Shown piece after piece: positions 17,687-25,919 of a stretch of 44,735 nucleotides of DNA (position 1 is the stretch's first letter; every line of letters starts with the position of its first letter). This DNA is from Gammaproteobacteria bacterium (GTDB lineage: Bacteria > Pseudomonadota > Gammaproteobacteria > Pseudomonadales > Porticoccaceae), in assembly GCA_003235325.1 (NCBI GenBank), contig QJWQ01000104.1, forward strand, positions 1 through 44,735, given 5' to 3'. Below the pieces are notes generated by a model that did no database searches, was not told the DNA's origin, and was given only the letters and a program-made list of their open reading frames with translations. Both the position numbers and the translations under genes were made by a program.

Positions 17687-20026
17687 TCAGGAGGATTGCT
17701 TGCGGGCAGACGGCTTCAGATCCAGATCAAATTCGTCCAGATCAATTTGGGCAAGTTCCGTTTCGAGATCCAGGGCAAAGTTATCCCTTTCCGGTTGCAG
17801 TTCGTCGCCCAGGGATGACAGATCATCCAGGTCAAATTCATCGAGGTCCACGTCAATCGGGGATAGCTCGTGCCGGGTGTCTTCCTTGGCAGCTACTGTG
17901 GCCCCGGAATCGACTCTTCTGGAGCCAACTGCCGTTTTTTTGTCGGCGGCTGATTCTGGCGCCGCGGCGGCGGCACCGATGCCGGCCGTTTCATCATCAA
18001 TTCTCAAAGCCTGCTTTTTGCCTTCCCTGATCTTGACCGGCAGCTTGAATCCCGATACCGATTGCCGTAATTCAACGGCCATTTCCGCCAGCTCACCGAT
18101 GGAACTGGCGGTATTGTTGGTGCCGGAAAGTGTCTGGGATGTAATGTCCTGAATCACGTTCATGGTGTTGGATATCTGGCCGGCAGTGGTTGCCTGGTGG
18201 CGGGCGGCAGTGGAGATATCCTGAATTAATTCGGCCAGGTTTGCGGAAACATCCTGAATCTCTCCCAGCGCCTTGCCCGCGTCGTGAGCCAGTTCGGCGC
18301 CCTTGACCACTTCGGAAGTGGTCTGCTCCATGGAACTGACGGCTTCGTTGGTGTCAGTCTGAATAGTCTTCACCAGACTGGCGATCTGTTTGGTGGCATT
18401 GGCGGAGCGCTCAGCCAGCCGCTGAACCTCGTCGGCAACCACAGCGAAACCACGTCCTGCATCGCCGGCCATGGAAGCCTGGATCGCGGCATTAAGGGCC
18501 AGGATATTGGTCTGGTCGGCAATGTCGCTGATCAATGAAACGATGTCGCCAATTTCCTGGGAGCTTTCGCCGAGTCGTTTTATGCGCTTGGACGTGTCCT
18601 GAATCTGCTCGCGAATGGTATCCATACCGCGGACTGTATTCTGTACCACGTTGGCGCCCTTGCCGGCGATAGCCACCGACCGGTCTGCAACCGTGGCCGA
18701 TTCGGCGGCGTTGGCCGACACCTGGTCAATGGTGATTGCCATTTCATTGGTTGCCGCCGAGGCGCCGGCAATTTCCTGGGCCTGATGCTCGGAGGCCTCA
18801 GCCAGCTGCAGCGCAGTGGACCGTGTCTCATTGGCCGCTGCCGATACGTTTTCGGCCGTGTCCTGAATCCTGGCCACCAACTCCCGTAGTTGCAGGATGG
18901 CAAAATTGATGGCATCGGCAATGGCGCCGGTAAAATCCTCGGTGACGGTGGCTTCCGCCGTCAGGTCACCATCACCAAGCCCTTCAATCTCGTCCAGCAA
19001 CCGCAATATCGCCTGTTGGTTGCGCTCGCTGTCCTCGGCCGTTTCCCGAAGACGCCGCTTGGTACCGGAAAAGGTCGACATGCCCAGCAGTGCCAGAAGA
19101 ATGACCGCACCAATGCCAGCGTAAAGTGCCGTATTGTTGGTCAGGTCACGCTGTTCCGGGAGGGCACTGATCTGGTCAGAAATGACGGCCAGACTTTCCA
19201 GCAGCGCCGGCGTATCGTCAAGAATGGCATCGGTGGCTTTTCGGGCCCGGAAGAGTGCGGGACTCGAGCCAAAAATCTCCTGAACAGAGCTACTGACGAA
19301 GCCGAATTGCTTGGAAATTTTGTCGAGACTCGCCCTGGCGTCCTGGTTGGAAATCCGGCTGATACCCAGAGCGGCATCACCCTTCTTCATGCCTTCCAGA
19401 ACCTTGCCAAAAAAACTGGCGTCCCGATGAAATTGATCCGCTGCGGCTTCGGCGTCGTCGGAACCTGCCAGCATCTTGTCAACGTTTCGGCCAATGCGTT
19501 CGGCGCGCCATGACTGCGCCTGGGCGACGGCCACCTGATCTGCAGGTGCCCGTCGCTTTAGCAGCGTATCCACAATCTGGGTGTGCTCCTGCTGCAATTG
19601 CGGCAGGGTATTGTTCAGAGTGATGACCACCTGGTTCAGAAACAGGATGGTTTCCTTGTCAGCAAGAATGGTTTCCGCGTTTTCCTTGACGCTGTTCCAG
19701 ATCGTCTGATACCGACTCAGAGTCGGCGCGGGCAACTCGGTGCCGCCAGCTCGCAACCGATCCCAGGTATCCTGCATCTGTTCCAGTACCGCCCCCATCT
19801 CGCCAAAGGCTTCTTCCTGGGCGTTGCTGGACTCCCTGGCCAGCCCGGATACTCGGTATGACAGTGCCCGCAGTTCTGACGCCAGGGACAGGTTGCCCTG
19901 GTCCTTTTCGGCATCCCGAAATACGACGCTCAGGTTGAAGACCACGAACATCACCAGCCCGACAAAGAACAGGGACAGCACGACTACCGACTTGCTGTTT
20001 CTGGGTTTGCTGCTTCCGTTTTTCAT
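17687..20026 (-). CDS. pilJ: Type IV pilus methyl-accepting chemoreceptor PilJ with extended acidic C-terminus
   Basis: Inner-membrane receptor of the Pil-Chp system. TM1 is about 13-36, the periplasmic PilJ-type sensing region about 37-297, TM2 about 298-320, a HAMP-like region about 325-390, and the cytoplasmic signalling coiled coil about 390-655. The hairpin tip near 500-540 reads DIADQTNILALNAAIQASMA then GDAGRGFAVVADEVQRLAE, the conserved MCP core that contacts the adaptor and kinase. The protein is 779 residues, about 100 longer than P. aeruginosa PilJ (682). The extra length is a low-complexity, acidic tail (about 664-779) that holds the motif DLDEFDL twice, near 727-733 and 762-768. 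GGGAG nine bases before the ATG supports the start. Flanked by pilI (59-base gap) and pilK (22-base gap). The function of the tail is unknown. Confidence 0.95.
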   Translation of the reverse strand: MKNGSSKPRNSKSVVVLSLFFVGLVMFVVFNLSVVFRDAEKDQGNLSLASELRALSYRVSGLARESSNAQEEAFGEMGAVLEQMQDTWDRLRAGGTELPAPTLSRYQTIWNSVKENAETILADKETILFLNQVVITLNNTLPQLQQEHTQIVDTLLKRRAPADQVAVAQAQSWRAERIGRNVDKMLAGSDDAEAAADQFHRDASFFGKVLEGMKKGDAALGISRISNQDARASLDKISKQFGFVSSSVQEIFGSSPALFRARKATDAILDDTPALLESLAVISDQISALPEQRDLTNNTALYAGIGAVILLALLGMSTFSGTKRRLRETAEDSERNQQAILRLLDEIEGLGDGDLTAEATVTEDFTGAIADAINFAILQLRELVARIQDTAENVSAAANETRSTALQLAEASEHQAQEIAGASAATNEMAITIDQVSANAAESATVADRSVAIAGKGANVVQNTVRGMDTIREQIQDTSKRIKRLGESSQEIGDIVSLISDIADQTNILALNAAIQASMAGDAGRGFAVVADEVQRLAERSANATKQIASLVKTIQTDTNEAVSSMEQTTSEVVKGAELAHDAGKALGEIQDVSANLAELIQDISTAARHQATTAGQISNTMNVIQDITSQTLSGTNNTASSIGELAEMAVELRQSVSGFKLPVKIREGKKQALRIDDETAGIGAAAAAPESAADKKTAVGSRRVDSGATVAAKEDTRHELSPIDVDLDEFDLDDLSSLGDELQPERDNFALDLETELAQIDLDEFDLDLKPSARKQSS

Positions 20027-20085
20027 TTTTGGTAACTCCCGACAGCTTTCGCCTTAACGATAAATTTCTGTGTATTGCCAGCAGT

Positions 20086-20628
20086 TCAGAGGGCCACATT
20101 CATGAACTGCTCGTCCCGGGCAACGGCCCCGGGCCGCAGCACCAACCAGGCCTGTTTGCCGTCTTTAAAAGCACCGACGACATAGGGGCGGATGGATTCA
20201 AGGTCGCTGGTTGCATCGACGTCATAGGTGTCAATCGTGAAATGGCGCATGCCGACAACAGCGTCGACCTTGAGACCAACGCAGAAACCATTGATATTGA
20301 GCAATACCACCCGCTGCTGAGAGGGCGGCGTCAGGATCCGGCCACCAAGAAAATTGGCCAGATCGATGACCGGCACCAGCTTGCCGCGAACATTGGCTAC
20401 ACCCTGCACCCAGGCTTTCACCTTTGGCAGGCGGGTACAGTGTGGGACTTCGATAAGTTCGACAATTTCTTCAAGCGGTATGGCAACGCTGACGTCCATA
20501 ACCTTGAAACAGATGACGGTTCGAATGGGCCTGGGATCAACCTGCGCCGGCAGACCGCGCGAGGAGTTACCGTATTGGGCGTCGAGGGCGACATAGTCTG
20601 AAAAAAGAGAGCTTGTATCCGGCATCAT
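20086..20628 (-). CDS. pilI: CheW-like adaptor PilI
   Basis: CheW-domain protein of 180 residues that couples the receptor PilJ to the kinase ChpA. The sequence TVICFKVMDVSVAIPLEEIV is the first CheW beta strand pair, VQGVANVRGKLVPVIDLANF is the conserved middle (normally I/V-RG-x-I/V-P-V/I-DL), and VVLLNINGFCVGLKVDAVVG follows the usual third block. All core elements expected of a working CheW are present. The first 35 residues are a variable lead. Two tandem ATG codons start the gene after AGGTGA; the first is used here. It lies between pilH (18-base gap) and pilJ. Confidence 0.94.
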   Translation of the reverse strand: MMPDTSSLFSDYVALDAQYGNSSRGLPAQVDPRPIRTVICFKVMDVSVAIPLEEIVELIEVPHCTRLPKVKAWVQGVANVRGKLVPVIDLANFLGGRILTPPSQQRVVLLNINGFCVGLKVDAVVGMRHFTIDTYDVDATSDLESIRPYVVGAFKDGKQAWLVLRPGAVARDEQFMNVAL

Positions 20629-20646
20629 GTCACCTGTCGGGGCTCC

Positions 20647-21009
20647 CTATTCCGCCCACTGCCGAATCGCTGTAAGCAGGTCCTTTTCATTCACCGGTTT
20701 GGTCAGGTAGCCCCTGGCGCCCTGGCGCACCCCCCAGACCCGGTCGGTTTCCTGGTCCTTGGAGGTCACGATAATCACCGGAATGTGGCCGGTATCCTTT
20801 GCCCGTTTTAATTGCCTCACGGCCTGGAAACCATTGACTCCCGGCATCACGATATCCATCAGCACCACATCGGGCTGTTCATTTCTGGCCATCTCGATTC
20901 CCAGCTCGCCGGAAGCCGCTGACAGCACGGTAAAACCATTCTTCGTAAGCAGTCCCGTCAACTTGTGGGTTTCCGTGGGGGAATCGTCAATTATCAGAAC
21001 TTTTGACAT
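20647..21009 (-). CDS. pilH: Single-domain response regulator PilH
   Basis: CheY-like receiver of 120 residues, phosphorylated by ChpA. In P. aeruginosa PilH acts on the retraction side of the system or as a phosphate sink opposed to PilG. The acidic pocket is Asp8-Asp9, the phospho-acceptor Asp52 (LMDIVMPGVNGF), with Thr82 and Lys104 (YLTKPV) conserved, so it should be active. The open frame extends eight codons upstream to 21033, but MSKVLIIDDSPTE matches the start of known PilH proteins and is preferred. It lies 48 bases after pilG and 18 before pilI. Confidence 0.93.
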   Translation of the reverse strand: MSKVLIIDDSPTETHKLTGLLTKNGFTVLSAASGELGIEMARNEQPDVVLMDIVMPGVNGFQAVRQLKRAKDTGHIPVIIVTSKDQETDRVWGVRQGARGYLTKPVNEKDLLTAIRQWAE

Positions 21010-21057
21010 GTGTGCAGTCCGGATTGCATTCAATTCTCGAGAGACCGGCAGTGGGCC

Positions 21058-21474
21058 TCAGTTCAGGGGCGGTTCGACGACTTCATCCAGCTGCCGGGGA
21101 GCGTATTTTTCCAGAGCCTCGAACAGCTCGACCTTGCTGAATGGCTTGGTCAGGTAATCATCTGCCCCGACGATTCTTCCCTTGGCCTTGTCAAAAAGTC
21201 CGTCCTTGCTGGAGAGCATGACCACGGGGGTGTGACGGAACTGATTATTGTTTTTTATCAGGGCGCAGGTCTGGTAACCATCCAGTCTAGGCATCATGAT
21301 ATCGACGAATATGATGTCTGGTTCGGTGTCGGCAATCTTGGCCAAAGAATCAAAGCCATCGGTTGCGGTGAATACCTGACAACCGGCACTGGTCAGGAGG
21401 GTTTCAGCAGTCCTGCGAATGGTGTTGCTGTCATCAATCACCATCACTTTCAGGTCTTTAATTCTTGATTCCAT
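21058..21474 (-). CDS. pilG: Single-domain response regulator PilG
   Basis: CheY-like receiver of 138 residues, first gene of the Pil-Chp operon. In P. aeruginosa PilG promotes pilus extension and cAMP signalling. Active-site residues are Asp14-Asp15, phospho-acceptor Asp58 (IIFVDIMMPRLDGYQTCALI), Ser88 and Lys110 (YLTKPFSK). The stretch VMLSSKDGLFDKAKGRIVG is strongly PilG-specific. The frame extends to 21540, but family members begin shortly before DLKVMVIDDS, so the ATG at 21474 is chosen; GGATCCC lies just upstream. It is divergent from gshB, the same arrangement as in P. aeruginosa. Confidence 0.95.
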   Translation of the reverse strand: MESRIKDLKVMVIDDSNTIRRTAETLLTSAGCQVFTATDGFDSLAKIADTEPDIIFVDIMMPRLDGYQTCALIKNNNQFRHTPVVMLSSKDGLFDKAKGRIVGADDYLTKPFSKVELFEALEKYAPRQLDEVVEPPLN

Positions 21475-21712
21475 GGGATCCAATACCTTGATTTTGAAGT
21501 TGTTACAGTGCTCGCTGTGAAAGCTCGCAACTTTTAACATACTTTCCAGATCATATCCATAAGAGCCGGAATTATTGAGAAAACCCTGTCAGTAAGTGCT
21601 GTCTGACCTTGCACATACCCGCAGCAAACCTTAACGTCTGACCGGCTTAGGTAAGGCTCATGCATAATAGTATTTACCCAGCCCTCGAAGGGGTGTGATC
21701 CAGGTAGCAATA
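21475..21712. promoter_or_regulatory. Divergent control region between pilG and gshB
   Basis: This 238-base gap must hold the promoters of the pil-chp operon (minus) and of gshB (plus). For gshB, a CATAAT preceded by TG lies at 21663-21668, with only a poor -35 (CTGACC, 19-base spacing). For pilG, a TATGAT on the minus strand lies near 21554-21559, with a weak -35. Neither is convincing by eye, and no clear operator or palindrome was found. Confidence 0.3.
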
Positions 21713-22660
21713 ATGACTAATACATTAGGGGTCGTAATGGACCCGATACAGTCCATTTCATTCAAAAAGGACACCAGTCTGGCGCTTCTGCTGGCAGCCA
21801 GCCAGAGGGGCTGGGAGCTGTACTACATGGAACAGACGGATCTGGCGCTGGTTGATGGCCAACCCTACGCCAGAATGCGTTCGCTGAAAGTATTTGACAA
21901 TCCCGAACGCTGGTTTGAGCTGGGGGAACCGGAAGAACAGCCTCTGGATGCCCTCGACTGCATCCTGATGCGCAAGGACCCCCCCTTTGACAGCGAATAT
22001 ATTTATTCCACCTATATACTCGAAGCCGCGGAAAATCTCGGTGTACTGGTGGTCAACAAGCCGCAAAGCCTCAGAGACTGTAACGAAAAGGTATTTGCCA
22101 CCCTGTTTCCGGAATTCGCACCGCCGTTGATCGTCAGCCGCGACCCGGTCAGGCTCAGACAATTTCACACGTTGCATCGGGATGTCATCTACAAACCCCT
22201 CGACGGCATGGGCGGTGCCGCCATCTTCAGAGTTCGGGCAGACGATCCCAATCTCAGCGTTATCATCGAGACCCTGAGTCATCACGGCAAACGCACCATC
22301 ATGGCCCAGCGCTATATTCCGGAGATTGCCCAGGGCGATAAAAGAGTGCTGATGGTAGATGGTGTGGCAATACCCTATTGCCTGGCTCGTATTCCCGCCG
22401 CGGGAGAAAGTCGAGGTAATCTGGCAGCGGGTGGTCGCGGGGTCGTGCAGCCGCTGAGTGAACGCGATCTCGAAATTGCACAAAAGATCGGGCCCATCCT
22501 TAGACAACGCGGCATACTGTTTGCCGGGCTCGATATCATTGGTGAATACCTGACCGAGATTAATGTCACCAGCCCGACCTGCGCCCGGGAAATAGACCGG
22601 GAACAAAATACGGACATCGGCCCGAAAACGATGGATGCTATAGCACTTCGCCTCAAATGA
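21713..22660 (+). CDS. gshB: Glutathione synthetase
   Basis: ATP-grasp enzyme that joins gamma-glutamylcysteine and glycine to give glutathione in the cytosol. The protein is 315 residues, matching the E. coli enzyme closely: start TLGVVMDPIQSI, the substrate region LMRKDPPFDSEYIYSTYILE, VNKPQSLRDCNEK, the ATP-grasp GMGGAAIFRV, the glycine-rich RGNLAAGGRG and the C-terminal DIIGEYLTEINVTSPTC. A GTG at 21695 could start the frame, but the ATG at 21713 fits homologues and has AGG eight bases upstream. The stop overlaps the tonB-like start (ATGA), so the two are probably translated together. Confidence 0.97.
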   Translation: MTNTLGVVMDPIQSISFKKDTSLALLLAASQRGWELYYMEQTDLALVDGQPYARMRSLKVFDNPERWFELGEPEEQPLDALDCILMRKDPPFDSEYIYSTYILEAAENLGVLVVNKPQSLRDCNEKVFATLFPEFAPPLIVSRDPVRLRQFHTLHRDVIYKPLDGMGGAAIFRVRADDPNLSVIIETLSHHGKRTIMAQRYIPEIAQGDKRVLMVDGVAIPYCLARIPAAGESRGNLAAGGRGVVQPLSERDLEIAQKIGPILRQRGILFAGLDIIGEYLTEINVTSPTCAREIDREQNTDIGPKTMDAIALRLK

Positions 22661-23532
22661 GTTCAACTTTTCCGCAAACCAATCCCCAACACCAGGGTGA
22701 CCGTCTCGGCTTCGCGGTGGTGCTGGCGTTTGTTATTCATGCCATGGTCATTTTTGGTATCGGTTTTCAATTCCAGCTGGACCAGAAACCCGAGCCGATG
22801 ATCGAGGTAACTCTGGCGCAGCACCGCTCCGATCACGCGCCCAGGGATGCGGATTTTCTGGCGCAGCAGGATCAGCAGGGTAGCGGAGAGGCCCGCCTCC
22901 AGGAGGAAATCACCACCGACCGAATCAGTGAAATAGAGGGTTCGCGTCTGCAGGAAGCACAACCCATTCCAGATCCGCAGATGCCGGCTGCCGCCGCAGA
23001 TCAACTGCCGGTGATAAGCACCAGCAACGCGGACTTTGTCATGGTTCCCGACCCGGCCGTTCCGGCCGAAAACCTGAAGGGTTCGGAACAGCAATTGGTG
23101 TTGCCGTCCGCGGTTGAGGAAATTGCCAGCCTGAGGGCAAAGCTCGATCAAAAAAAGCAGGAATACAGCAAGATTCCCCGGGTTCTGCTGCTGACCGCTG
23201 CCAGCGCCAGGGCCGCAGACCACGCCGCCTACCTTCGTTACTGGATTGAAACGGTTGAGGCCATTGGCAACAGGAATTATCCGGAAAAGGCCCGCGCCCG
23301 AAAAATATTCGGCAGTCTCCGTCTGGCCGTGGTGCTTCTGCCCGACGGCTCGGTGGAATCCATCGAAGTCAGGGAAAGTTCCGGTTACAGCGTTCTCGAC
23401 CAGGCCGCCGTGCGCACAGTGAAACTCGCTGCGCCGTTTCAGCCTTTCCCCGCGGAGATGAACCAGTGGGACAAGCTTGAGATAATCCGGACCTGGCAAT
23501 ACATACCGGGCAACCAGTTGCTGACAGACTGA
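22657..23532 (+). CDS. TonB-family energy transducer (TonB3-like)
   Basis: Predicted inner-membrane protein with its bulk in the periplasm, 291 residues. A single membrane anchor lies at about 17-39 (GFAVVLAFVIHAMVIFGIGF). A long polar spacer follows, and a C-terminal TonB domain (about 208-285) includes NYPEKARARKIFGSLRLAVV, LPDGSVESIEV, SSGYSVLDQAAV and a final WQYIPG. The anchor contains the His of the SxxxH-type TonB helix (HAMVIFG). The spacer lacks the long Pro-Glu/Pro-Lys repeats of classical TonB. It sits between gshB and yqgE, the position of tonB3 (PA0406) in P. aeruginosa, a gene reported to be needed for twitching motility. The function here is inferred from that; no exbB or exbD is adjacent. 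Confidence 0.88.
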   Translation: MSSTFPQTNPQHQGDRLGFAVVLAFVIHAMVIFGIGFQFQLDQKPEPMIEVTLAQHRSDHAPRDADFLAQQDQQGSGEARLQEEITTDRISEIEGSRLQEAQPIPDPQMPAAAADQLPVISTSNADFVMVPDPAVPAENLKGSEQQLVLPSAVEEIASLRAKLDQKKQEYSKIPRVLLLTAASARAADHAAYLRYWIETVEAIGNRNYPEKARARKIFGSLRLAVVLLPDGSVESIEVRESSGYSVLDQAAVRTVKLAAPFQPFPAEMNQWDKLEIIRTWQYIPGNQLLTD

Positions 23533-23635
23533 GGTCGCAACGTATTCACAACTGGCTAACCGACCTTCCGCGACCACCAGACCTTGTATTCTGGCAACTG
23601 AGGCTCAATACTTTGGCTGTGAACGGAGGTGAATT

Positions 23636-24205
23636 ATGGTTACCGACAGCTCCATCAACCTGACCAATCATTTTCTGCTGGCCATGCCTGGAATGCGCGA
23701 TCCCAATTTCCTGGATTCGGTCATTTATATCTGCGAGCACTCGGCGGAAGGCACCATGGGCCTGATAATCAACAAGCCGATGGACATTCCCCTGAGCCAG
23801 GTGTTTGAACAGTTTGATCTTGAGTATCCGGAGCATCTGGGCAAGCAGCATCTGATGGCTGGCGGCCCGGTTCAGACTGACCGGGGATTCGTGCTGCACC
23901 GGCCAGCCTACAAGCACTGGGAATCGACGCTGAAAATTGCCGCCCACATCAATCTGACCGCCTCAAGGGATATCATCATTGATATTGCAGGTGAGAAGGG
24001 CCCGCCTGAAAGCCTGATCACTCTCGGCTACGCCGGCTGGGGCGCGGGACAGCTCGAGAAGGAAATCGCCGAAAATGCCTGGTTGACCCTGCCCGCTGAT
24101 CCCGATGTCATCTTTCAAACACCCTTCAATCTGCGCGCGCAGGTGGCGGCAGCGTCCATAGGTATCGATCTCAGCCGGTTGAGCAGCTCCGCCGGGCATG
24201 CGTGA
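23636..24205 (+). CDS. yqgE: UPF0301 / YqgE family protein
   Basis: Conserved protein of 189 residues with no established biochemical role. The family pattern is clear: LTNHFLLAMPGMRDPNFLDS at the start, VIYICEHSAEGTMGLIINKP, then GGPVQTDRGFVLH and GYAGWGAGQLEKEIAENAWL. A strong Shine-Dalgarno GGAGGTG (23625-23631) lies five bases before the ATG. The last eight bases overlap ruvX, a pairing seen across gammaproteobacteria. The 103-base gap before it may hold a promoter but no good -35/-10 pair is evident. Confidence 0.96.
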   Translation: MVTDSSINLTNHFLLAMPGMRDPNFLDSVIYICEHSAEGTMGLIINKPMDIPLSQVFEQFDLEYPEHLGKQHLMAGGPVQTDRGFVLHRPAYKHWESTLKIAAHINLTASRDIIIDIAGEKGPPESLITLGYAGWGAGQLEKEIAENAWLTLPADPDVIFQTPFNLRAQVAAASIGIDLSRLSSSAGHA

Positions 24206-24638
24206 GGGCCCCGGGGCCCTGCGGGTATTGGCCTTTGATTTCGGCACCGGACATATTGGTGTCGCTGCCGGGCAAACCCTGACGGGTGGCGCTGAGGCCG
24301 TCGGGGTACTCAAAGCCCGGGATGGCAATCCCGACTGGACTGCAGTGGCAACCCTTCTGGCAGACTGGCAACCGGACCGACTGCTGGTCGGCCTGCCCCT
24401 CAACATGGACGGTTCGGAAAGCCCCTTTTGCCTGCGAGCCAGAAAGTTCGCCAGACGCCTGCACGGGCGTTTCGGGCTCAGGGTATGCATGGTGGATGAA
24501 CGATTGAGCACCTCGGAAGCCAAGTTTCTGCAGGGTACCCCAAGGCAAAATTACCGAAAAAAACCCGTCGACGCTTTGGCTGCCCGACTTATCTGCGAGA
24601 CCTGGCTCCTTAACCCTGACCTCTGCATGTCGCCCTGA
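24198..24638 (+). CDS. ruvX: Putative Holliday junction resolvase / pre-16S rRNA nuclease YqgF
   Basis: RNase H-like nuclease of 146 residues. Family work assigns it to 5'-end maturation of 16S rRNA, and earlier to Holliday junction resolution. LAFDFGTGHIGVA carries the first catalytic Asp (Asp14), LLVGLPLNMDG is the highly conserved second block, and VDERLSTSEA holds the catalytic Glu region; a final acidic residue is in KKPVDALAARL. The ATG overlaps the end of yqgE and has no clear ribosome site, which suggests translational coupling. It converges with pilU. In P. aeruginosa the pyrR-pyrB-pyrC genes follow ruvX; they are missing here. Confidence 0.94.
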   Translation: MREGPGALRVLAFDFGTGHIGVAAGQTLTGGAEAVGVLKARDGNPDWTAVATLLADWQPDRLLVGLPLNMDGSESPFCLRARKFARRLHGRFGLRVCMVDERLSTSEAKFLQGTPRQNYRKKPVDALAARLICETWLLNPDLCMSP

Positions 24639-24648
24639 GCCCTCCGGC

Positions 24649-24672
24649 GCCGGCGGCCAAACCGCCACCGGC
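24649..24672. terminator. GC-rich hairpin between convergent ruvX and pilU
   Basis: An inverted repeat, GCCGGCGGC / GCCACCGGC, with a six-base loop and one mismatch, lies in the 56-base gap between the two convergent stop codons. Neither side has a run of T, so it is at best a weak or factor-assisted bidirectional terminator. Confidence 0.35.
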
Positions 24673-24694
24673 ACCAGTTGCCGGCAGATGCCAC

Positions 24695-25849
24695 TCAGCG
24701 TTCGCGCTTGAAGATCGTGTAGTCCTTTTTCTCTTCCTCGGCGACGATCATATCGTCAGCGGCATGGGACAGGTAGTTGGCATCGGTCTCCGACTGCAAT
24801 TTGATCAGCAGCCGCAGGTCGTTCTTCGAGTCAGCGTGGGTCAGGGCATCCTCATAGGTGATCAGTCCCTCGATATAGAGCTTGTACAGGGCCTGGTCGA
24901 AAGTCTGCATGCCCTGCTCGGTAGACCGGGTCATCAGTTCCTTGAGCTTGTGTACTTCGCCCTTGCGAACCAGGTCGGCCACCAGTGGCGTGTTGATCAA
25001 TATTTCGATGGCGGCGCGACGCCCCCGTCCGTCAGCGGTTGGAACCAGTTGCTGGGCGATCATGGCGCGAAGGTTGAGCGACAGGTCCATCCACAGCTGG
25101 GTGTGATTCTCGGCCGGGAAAAAATGCAGAATCCGGTCCAGCGCCTGGTTGGCGTTGTTGGCGTGCAGTGTTGCCAGCACCAGGTGGCCGGTCTCGGCAA
25201 AAGTGATCGCATGCTGCATGGTCTCACGGGTTCGAATCTCGCCAATCAGGATCACGTCCGGCGCCTGCCGCAGGGTATTGCGCAATGCGATTTCAAAGGA
25301 TTCCGTATCGACACCCACCTCCCTCTGGGTAATGATGCAGCCCTGGTGCTGGTGCACAAACTCGATGGGATCCTCAACAGAGATAATATGGCCCCTGGAG
25401 TTCTTGTTGCGGTGACCGATCATGGCGGCAAGGGACGTGGATTTACCGGTGCCGGTGGCACCGACAAATATAATGATGCCACGCTTGGTCATCACCAACT
25501 CGTTGAGAATGGGCGGCAGGTTCAGTTCTTCCACGGTCGGGATTACCGTCTCGATTCGGCGTAACACCATGCCGACGTCATTGCGCTGATAAAAAGCGCT
25601 GACCCGGAATCGGGCACCCCATTCAGAGCCGATGGCGAAATTGAGCTCCTTTTTGGCGTTGAATTCCTGTTTCTGGCCATCGTCCATAATGCCCTCAACC
25701 ATCTGTCGGGCCTTTTCCTGGGTGAGTGCCGTTTTGCCGACCGGAATCACCTTGCCGTTTATCTTGATTGAGGGTGGTACGCCGACCGTGACAAAAAGGT
25801 CGGACGCCTGCTTCTCCACCATCAGCTTGAGCAGGGTATCAAATTCCAC
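24695..25849 (-). CDS. pilU: Type IV pilus retraction-associated ATPase PilU
   Basis: Accessory retraction ATPase that works together with PilT, 384 residues. Visible motifs are Walker A GATGTGKSTSLAA (about 130-137), the Asp box ISVEDPIEFVHQ, Walker B APDVILIGEIRTRET and the His box TGHLVLATLHANNA. The C-terminus is longer than that of PilT and ends in a charged tail, as known for PilU. The start codon is GTG (VEFDTLLKLMVEK), supported by AAGGAG eight bases upstream and by the known PilU N-terminus. It follows pilT after 70 bases, so the two are likely one operon. Confidence 0.96.
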   Translation of the reverse strand: MEFDTLLKLMVEKQASDLFVTVGVPPSIKINGKVIPVGKTALTQEKARQMVEGIMDDGQKQEFNAKKELNFAIGSEWGARFRVSAFYQRNDVGMVLRRIETVIPTVEELNLPPILNELVMTKRGIIIFVGATGTGKSTSLAAMIGHRNKNSRGHIISVEDPIEFVHQHQGCIITQREVGVDTESFEIALRNTLRQAPDVILIGEIRTRETMQHAITFAETGHLVLATLHANNANQALDRILHFFPAENHTQLWMDLSLNLRAMIAQQLVPTADGRGRRAAIEILINTPLVADLVRKGEVHKLKELMTRSTEQGMQTFDQALYKLYIEGLITYEDALTHADSKNDLRLLIKLQSETDANYLSHAADDMIVAEEEKKDYTIFKRER

Positions 25850-25919
25850 TGTCTTGTCTCCTTAGTTCCTTTGTCTGGCTGCGATACTCAAGGCCGCATC
25901 CACAGCTAAATGTGTTAGA

